This document shows, one piece after another, positions 59,194 through 64,000 of a DNA stretch of 64,000 nucleotides. Source of the stretch: Thiodiazotropha sp040793985. GTDB taxonomy: Bacteria; Pseudomonadota; Gammaproteobacteria; Chromatiales; Chromatiaceae. Below the pieces are notes generated by a model. It saw only the letters and a list, made by a program, of their open reading frames with translations, was not told the origin of the DNA and did not search any database. The stretch spans positions 261,943 to 325,942 of the forward strand of contig JBFNJI010000002.1 in NCBI GenBank assembly GCA_040793985.1, in the 5' to 3' direction. A program made the translations under genes and the position numbers. Every line of letters starts with the position of its first letter. The first letter of the stretch is position 1.

Positions 59194-61827
59194 ATGAAAA
59201 CCAGCGCCGATATACGTCAAGCATTTCTGGACTATTTTGCCGAACATGGCCATGAAGTGGTTACCAGCAGCCCTCTCGTGCCACAGAACGACCCGACCCT
59301 GCTCTTCACCAATGCCGGAATGGTGCAGTTCAAGGATCTTTTTCTTGGTCGGGAAAAGCGCGGCTACCAGAGAGCGGCCAGTTCTCAACGCTGTGTTCGC
59401 GCGGGCGGGAAACACAACGATCTGGAAAATGTGGGTTATACCGCTCGCCACCACACCTTCTTTGAAATGCTGGGCAATTTCAGCTTCGGCGACTACTTCA
59501 AGGGGGATGCCATCCGGTTTGCCTGGGAGTTTCTTACCGAAACCATCGGATTAGCGCCAGAAAAGCTCTGGGTTACCGTCTATGAGGATGATGACGAGGC
59601 GGCGCAAATCTGGCTCGAGGAAGTCGGTATCGATAAAAACCGCTTTACAAGGATTGGTGACAAGTCAGGCGGTAAACGCTACGAGAGCGACAATTTCTGG
59701 TCGATGGGGGATACCGGCCCCTGCGGCCCCTGTTCGGAGATCTTTTACGATCATGGCGAAGGGGTCTGGGGCGGACCTCCTGGCAGCGCGGACGAGGATG
59801 GCGACCGCTATATAGAGATCTGGAACCTGGTCTTCATGCAATACAACCGGGATAGCGATGGTGAGCTGACACCGCTGCCAAAACCCTCCGTCGACACCGG
59901 GATGGGCCTGGAACGTCTCGCCGCCGTACTGCAGGGAGTGCACAGCAACTATGAGATAGATATGTTTGCCCATCTCATAGCGAGCGCGGCGAAGCTTACC
60001 GGGTGCGACAATCTTGGAGAGAAGTCCCTGCGGGTCATCGCCGACCATATCCGATCCTGCGCCTTTCTCATCGTCGACGGCGTCTTACCCTCCAATGAAG
60101 GTCGCGGTTATGTCTTGAGGCGAATCATCCGTCGCGCCATTCGTCATGGCTATATGCTGGGGGTGAAGGAGCCGTTCTTCCACAAGCTTGTCGCAACGTT
60201 GTGTGATGAGATGGGCGAGGCCTATCCGGAGCTGCCGGCCCAGCGTTCCCAGGTCGAAAAGGTACTGCGCCTGGAAGAGGAGCGATTTGCCCAGACGCTT
60301 GAGCAGGGTATGAAAATACTCGAGGAGACGATCGCTGAACTCGATGGCAAGACCATACCCGGGGAAGTCGTCTTCAAGCTCTACGATACCTACGGATTTC
60401 CCAGGGATCTGACCGCGGATATTGCCCGTGAGCGTGAGTTGAGCATCGATCAGGCGGGTTTTGATGCGGCCATGGCCGCACAGCGTAAGCGTGCACAGGC
60501 CGCGAGTCAGTTTGGCATGGTGCAGAGCGTCGATCTGGAGCTGGAAGGGGAGACGGTGTTTTCCGGTTATCAAAGGCTCGAGGATCAAGGGGAGGTCGTT
60601 GCCATTTTGCTGGATGGTGTGATGGTCACTGAGTTGCAGCCGGGCGAGTCGGGAATGGTGTTTCTTGATAACACACCCTTCTATGCCGAGTCCGGCGGAC
60701 AGGTGGGTGATCAAGGTGTCTTTGAGGGTGGAGGTCTGCTGTTCGAGGTCGAGGATACCCAGAAACAGGGTGGTGAACGTTATGCCCACATAGGAAAGCT
60801 CGAAGAGGGCAGCCTTGCAGTGGGCGACAAGGTGACGGCACAGGTCAATGCCTATACCCGTCAAGCCACCGCACTCAACCACTCGGCGACGCATCTGTTG
60901 CATGCGGCGCTCAGGCAAGAGCTGGGAACCCATGTAACCCAGAAGGGTTCGTTGGTCGATGCGGAGCGGCTGCGCTTCGATTTTTCCCATTTCGAACCCA
61001 TCACTCGTGAACAGCTGCAGATTATTGAACAATTGGTAAACCGGCATATTCGCCACAATCACCAGGTCGATACCCAACTCATGTCCCTGGATCAGGCCAA
61101 GGCTTCAGGGGCCATGGCGTTGTTTGGTGAGAAGTACGCAGATCAGGTGCGTGTCCTGAGCATGGGTGACTTTTCCACGGAACTGTGTGGTGGAACCCAT
61201 GTCAGTGCGGTGGGTGATATCGGTCTTTTCAAGATTACCTCTGAGACAGGTATTGCCGCCGGTGTACGCCGCATCGAGGCGGTTACCGGTCAACGCGCCA
61301 TCGAATGGATGGAGGCGGACGAAGAGCGGGTAGAGCGGATTGCAGGGATGATCAAGTCCGGGCGTGACGAAATCGAGGATAAGCTTGGACAGCTCCTGGA
61401 ACGCAATCGTCGATTGGAAAAGGAGTTGGAACAGCTAAAAGGGAAGCTTGCCAGCGCCGCCGGCAGCGACCTGGCGTCAGGCGCCGTTAAGGTTGGTGAA
61501 GTCAACGTCCTGGCGGCGACATTGGACGGTGCCGATGCGAAATCGTTGCGCGAGACCATGGATCAGCTAAAGAACAAGCTTGGCTCCGCGGTCATCCTGC
61601 TGGCGGCCGTGGCAGGGGGCAAGGTCTCGCTGGTGGCGGGCGTGACCAAGGACCTTACCGCGCAGCTGAAGGCGGGTGACCTGGTCAAGCTGGCGGCGGA
61701 AAAGGTCGATGGCAAGGGTGGAGGACGGCCCGATATGGCGCAGGCGGGGGGAAGCAATCCCGATGCCCTGCCGCAGGCCCTCGCAGTCGTCGAGCCGTGG
61801 GTAAGGGAGCGAACGGGAGAAGGTTGA
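59194..61827 (+). CDS. alaS: alanyl-tRNA synthetase
   Basis: 877 residues. Class II catalytic core (SSPLVPQNDPTLLFTNAGMVQFKD, DNFWSMGDTGPCGPCSEI), editing domain with HSATHLLHAAL and CGGTHV metal sites, and the C-terminal C-Ala region (GGGRPDMAQAGG). Follows recX at 208 bases in the common recA-recX-alaS order. Confidence 0.98.
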   Translation: MKTSADIRQAFLDYFAEHGHEVVTSSPLVPQNDPTLLFTNAGMVQFKDLFLGREKRGYQRAASSQRCVRAGGKHNDLENVGYTARHHTFFEMLGNFSFGDYFKGDAIRFAWEFLTETIGLAPEKLWVTVYEDDDEAAQIWLEEVGIDKNRFTRIGDKSGGKRYESDNFWSMGDTGPCGPCSEIFYDHGEGVWGGPPGSADEDGDRYIEIWNLVFMQYNRDSDGELTPLPKPSVDTGMGLERLAAVLQGVHSNYEIDMFAHLIASAAKLTGCDNLGEKSLRVIADHIRSCAFLIVDGVLPSNEGRGYVLRRIIRRAIRHGYMLGVKEPFFHKLVATLCDEMGEAYPELPAQRSQVEKVLRLEEERFAQTLEQGMKILEETIAELDGKTIPGEVVFKLYDTYGFPRDLTADIARERELSIDQAGFDAAMAAQRKRAQAASQFGMVQSVDLELEGETVFSGYQRLEDQGEVVAILLDGVMVTELQPGESGMVFLDNTPFYAESGGQVGDQGVFEGGGLLFEVEDTQKQGGERYAHIGKLEEGSLAVGDKVTAQVNAYTRQATALNHSATHLLHAALRQELGTHVTQKGSLVDAERLRFDFSHFEPITREQLQIIEQLVNRHIRHNHQVDTQLMSLDQAKASGAMALFGEKYADQVRVLSMGDFSTELCGGTHVSAVGDIGLFKITSETGIAAGVRRIEAVTGQRAIEWMEADEERVERIAGMIKSGRDEIEDKLGQLLERNRRLEKELEQLKGKLASAAGSDLASGAVKVGEVNVLAATLDGADAKSLRETMDQLKNKLGSAVILLAAVAGGKVSLVAGVTKDLTAQLKAGDLVKLAAEKVDGKGGGRPDMAQAGGSNPDALPQALAVVEPWVRERTGEG

Positions 61828-61849
61828 GCCGCACTGATTCATACACGGC

Positions 61850-61877
61850 CGGCACGCTACGGTTCCGTTACGTGCCG
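61850..61877 (+). terminator. hairpin between alaS and lysC
   Basis: CGGCACGCTACGG and CCGTTACGTGCCG pair with two internal mismatches over a two-base loop, 22 bases after alaS. No T-run is adjacent, though seven Ts follow at 61899. It may be a weak terminator. Confidence 0.4.
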
Positions 61878-61939
61878 CATTGGTGTTTAATGTGCAGCTT
61901 TTTTTAGGCGGTTAACTGTAATTAGGGGTTTTGTAAAAG

Positions 61940-63169
61940 ATGGCACTGATTGTGCAGAAGTACGGCGGCACCTCAGTCGGCTCGACAGAGCGAATTTCGG
62001 CGGTCGCGGAAAAGGTCAAAGGTTACAGGGAGAGAGGCGACCAGGTTGTGGTTGTAGTCTCCGCAATGTCTGGAGAGACCAACCGTCTGATCTCGCTGGC
62101 GGGCGAGATTGACGATGCTCCCGATCCGAGAGAGATGGATGTCCTGGTCTCCACAGGGGAGCAGGTGACTATCGCATTGCTTTCCATGGCGCTGCAGAAG
62201 ATTGGGTGTCCTGCCCGCTCCTACACCGGGGGACAGGTGCATATCCTTACAGACAGCGCCTACAGCAAAGCGCGTATACGCGATATCGATGCCGCTCGGG
62301 TAAGTGCGGATCTTGAGTCGGGACGTGTGGTTGTGGTTGCAGGTTTTCAAGGTGTGGATGAGCATGGCCATATCACAACCCTGGGCCGTGGTGGATCCGA
62401 TACTACGGCAGTGGCAATGGCTGCCGCGCTCAAGGCAGACGAGTGTCAAATCTACACCGATGTCGATGGTGTCTATACTACCGATCCCAGAGTGGAACCC
62501 AAGGCAAGACGATTGAACCGCATCACCTTCGAGGAGATGCTGGAGATGGCCAGCCTTGGATCCAAGGTGCTGCAGATTCGCGCTGTCGAGTTCGCTGGCA
62601 AATATAATGTTCCCCTACGTGTCCTGTCCAGTTTCGAAGCGGGCGAAGGCACACTGATTACCTTTGAGGAAGAGAACATGGAGCAGGCAAAGATTTCCGG
62701 TATCGCTTTTAACCGCGACGAGGCAAAACTGACCATACTCGGTGTCCCGGATCAGCCGGGTGTCGCACATAAAATCATCGGTCCGGTCTCCGGCCAGAAT
62801 ATCGAAGTCGATATGATCATCCAGAATATCTCCCACGATACCGGACTCACCGATTTCACGTTCACCGTAAATCGTGTCGATTTCAATCGTGCCAGGGATA
62901 TCCTGCAACAGACCGCCGATGAAATGGGCGCGCGGGAGGTGTTGGCGGATGACAAGATCGTCAAGATATCACTGGTGGGTGTGGGTATGCGCTCCCATGC
63001 GGGGATAGCCAGCAAGATGTTCGAAGCGCTGGCAAACGAGGGAATCAATATACGTATGATATCCACATCGGAGATAAAGATTTCCGTGGTGGTCGATGAA
63101 AAGTATTTGGAACTGGGCGTACGTGCATTGCATGAGGCCTTTGAACTGGAAAAAGAAGTACAATCCTAA
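61940..63169 (+). CDS. lysC: aspartate kinase
   Basis: 409 residues. Kinase domain begins LIVQKYGGTSVG and contains GRGGSDTTAVAMAAAL and TDVDGVYTTDPR; the C-terminal part has two ACT domains (about 265-400), as in feedback-controlled single-function aspartokinases. First step of lysine, threonine and methionine synthesis. No lysine riboswitch was recognised in the 110 bases before it. Lies between alaS and csrA, a common arrangement. Confidence 0.97.
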   Translation: MALIVQKYGGTSVGSTERISAVAEKVKGYRERGDQVVVVVSAMSGETNRLISLAGEIDDAPDPREMDVLVSTGEQVTIALLSMALQKIGCPARSYTGGQVHILTDSAYSKARIRDIDAARVSADLESGRVVVVAGFQGVDEHGHITTLGRGGSDTTAVAMAAALKADECQIYTDVDGVYTTDPRVEPKARRLNRITFEEMLEMASLGSKVLQIRAVEFAGKYNVPLRVLSSFEAGEGTLITFEEENMEQAKISGIAFNRDEAKLTILGVPDQPGVAHKIIGPVSGQNIEVDMIIQNISHDTGLTDFTFTVNRVDFNRARDILQQTADEMGAREVLADDKIVKISLVGVGMRSHAGIASKMFEALANEGINIRMISTSEIKISVVVDEKYLELGVRALHEAFELEKEVQS

Positions 63170-63298
63170 AAACGGCATATCCGGTTGTATTTCCCCTGTA
63201 AACGGGGATTTTCAGTCGTTTTTCCCTCTTTTTAACCACTTATCCAGTTGCTAGAATAACAATACCAGTCCCGTTTTTACGGAGGCTTGGTTGGCAAT

Positions 63299-63370
63299 GG
63301 TGGCACTGGGATTTGGTGGCTACTAAACCCAGTCCCACCTTAAACTCAAGGATATACATGGAGACTGGAC
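63299..63370 (+). promoter_or_regulatory. csrA leader with hairpin and GGA motifs
   Basis: GGTGGCACTGGG (63299-63310) pairs with CCCAGTCCCACC (63328-63339), 11 of 12 positions. Downstream, three GGA triplets (near 63350, 63361 and 63367) surround the ribosome site GGAG directly before the csrA ATG. CsrA binds GGA motifs, so autoregulation is likely. Confidence 0.5.
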
Positions 63371-63553
63371 ATGTTAATACTAACTCGCCGTGTTGGCGAA
63401 ACCCTGATGATTGGAGACGAGGTAACGGTTACTGTACTGGGCGTAAAGGGAAATCAAGTGCGAATCGGTGTGAATGCGCCACGCGACGTGACCGTACATC
63501 GGGAAGAGATCTACGAAAGAATTAAACGAGAGCAGTCTGAAGAATCTTCCTAG
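63371..63553 (+). CDS. csrA: carbon storage regulator CsrA
   Basis: 60-residue RNA-binding dimer. MLILTRRVGETLMIGDEVTVTVLGVKGNQVRIGVNAP and the conserved VHREEIYERI segment are present, including the RNA-contact Leu4/Arg44-type residues. Usual position between lysC and tRNA-Ser. Affects translation and stability of many mRNAs; here it may link to the numerous c-di-GMP enzymes. Confidence 0.97.
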   Translation: MLILTRRVGETLMIGDEVTVTVLGVKGNQVRIGVNAPRDVTVHREEIYERIKREQSEESS

Positions 63554-63598
63554 GAGCTTTATTTCATAAATAGAGCAACAAATAGAACCTCATAAGAG

Positions 63599-63628
63599 AA
63601 CTTTGCCACGGACGGCAAAGTTTTTTTG
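63599..63628 (+). terminator. intrinsic terminator of csrA
   Basis: AACTTTGCC pairs perfectly with GGCAAAGTT over ACGGAC, followed by a T-run. Confidence 0.92.
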
Positions 63629-63654
63629 TTTGTAGAAGCAGAAATCTGTACAAT
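63626..63654 (+). promoter_or_regulatory. putative promoter for tRNA-Ser
   Basis: TTGTTT, a 17-base spacer and TACAAT, starting in the T-run of the csrA terminator and about 120 bases before the tRNA. The distance implies a leader that is processed off. Confidence 0.4.
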
Positions 63655-63772
63655 CTCGTCACCTCGAAGGTAATGGGCAGTAGCATCCCAAGCCTTTGAT
63701 TATCAAAAACCTGGAGACAGGTTACAGCAGCCTCCTACACAGGATTGGCTGAACCCAGAATCGAATCAAATT

Positions 63773-63865
63773 GGAGAGATGGCCGAGCGGCTGAAGGCGC
63801 TCCCCTGCTAAGGGAGTATGGGGTTAATAGCTCCATCGAGGGTTCGAATCCCTCTCTCTCCGCCA
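63773..63865 (+). tRNA. tRNA-Ser (anticodon GCT)
   Basis: 93-nt class II tRNA with a long variable arm and encoded CCA. Acceptor arm GGAGAGA pairs with TCTCTCC, discriminator G; anticodon loop CTGCTAA carries GCT; T-loop GTTCGAA. Confidence 0.97.
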
Positions 63866-63900
63866 AATAAACAGGGGCCCAACCGGGCCCCTGTTTATTT
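63865..63900. terminator. long palindromic terminator after tRNA-Ser
   Basis: AAATAAACAGGGGCCC and its exact complement form a 16-bp stem over AACC; including flanks the match extends to 20 bp (CGCC...GGCG). The stem starts at the last base of the tRNA CCA. Its T-rich right arm can terminate in both directions. Confidence 0.85.
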
Positions 63901-64000
63901 GGCGGATAGGGGAGGCTATGATTCGAACCCTTCGTTCGACAAGGCGCGCAGCGCCGCAGGACGCCTGAGCTAGCGAAGGCGCCCCGCAGGGGCGAGTCTG
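63901..64000 (-). other. tRNA-Ser-3'-end-like sequence in inverted orientation
   Basis: Read on the minus strand, the DNA next to the terminator contains GGGTTCGAATC, a CCTCCCCTATCCGCCA acceptor-like end and the same AAATAAACAGG trailer as the real tRNA-Ser. The T-stem does not pair and no 5' acceptor half is visible before the window ends, so it looks like a decayed or partial inverted copy. GC-rich short hairpins fill the rest. Confidence 0.4.

Noticed and set aside
60085..61077. 330-codon open frame antisense to alaS
   Set aside because: Lies wholly inside alaS with no independent signals.

Overview
The window reads as one contiguous, gene-dense bacterial chromosome segment. Core-gene order (thrS-infC-rpmI-rplT-pheS-pheT-ihfA-merR-tRNA-Pro and recA-recX-alaS-lysC-csrA-tRNA-Ser) is typical of Gammaproteobacteria. 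A periplasmic thiosulfate-oxidation operon (soxXAKL), a heavy c-di-GMP signalling load, a Zur/Znu zinc island and a YgbA-type NO-associated gene point to a facultative sulfur-oxidising gammaproteobacterium. My best guess is the Sedimenticola / Candidatus Thiodiazotropha / Chromatiales neighbourhood. That placement is inferred from gene content and was not tested by any search.

Layout. 0-7.5 kb: truncated alpha/beta hydrolase, an IS91-type transposase relic, tRNA-Asn, a FimT/GspH pseudopilin, a class I aminotransferase, uvrB, a YdjM-type membrane protein, pcm and tRNA-Val. 7.5-21.7 kb: a signalling region with a 1588-residue multi-PAS histidine kinase, a stand-alone receiver, a REC-PAS-GGDEF-EAL protein, an unusual HTH-receiver fusion, decayed regulator and secreted-protein relics, an exported protein, ygbA, and a PhnD-like periplasmic protein overlapping a GGDEF-EAL protein. 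21.9-28.8 kb: a sugar module that can be read as a pathway. Two glycoside hydrolases (GH133-like, GH63-like) would release glucose, an SDR glucose 1-dehydrogenase would oxidise it, and one fused polypeptide carries both lactonase and gluconokinase, giving 6-phosphogluconate.

29.0-36.7 kb: an unrecognised conserved-looking protein, then a zinc-acquisition island arranged around a perfect Zur-type palindrome. znuA-zur-znuC-znuB runs leftward; a His-rich secreted peptide, an outer-membrane porin-like protein, a second ZnuA-like binding protein and a second permease (with no ATPase of its own) run rightward. 36.9-44.8 kb: the translation cluster, in which infC appears to start at AUC. 45-49 kb: an unknown coiled-coil protein, a methyl-accepting chemotaxis protein and a secreted protein with two NarX/PilJ-type P-box repeats. 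49.4-57.3 kb: soxXAKL, a GIY-YIG protein, a symporter relic, an Apa1/2-family adenylyltransferase, a cupin, riboflavin synthase, and a LysR/MFS divergent pair. 57.5-64 kb: recA, recX (apparently starting at CUG), alaS, lysC, csrA and tRNA-Ser with a long palindromic terminator.

Several relics are invisible to an ATG-based gene call and were found by translating intergenic DNA: an IS91 transposase piece, the end of a GGDEF domain, a receiver/HD-GYP-like remnant, the tail of a secreted protein and the head of a sodium:solute symporter. No CRISPR array, rRNA operon, prophage or intact insertion sequence was seen. All functional calls come from reading motifs by eye.
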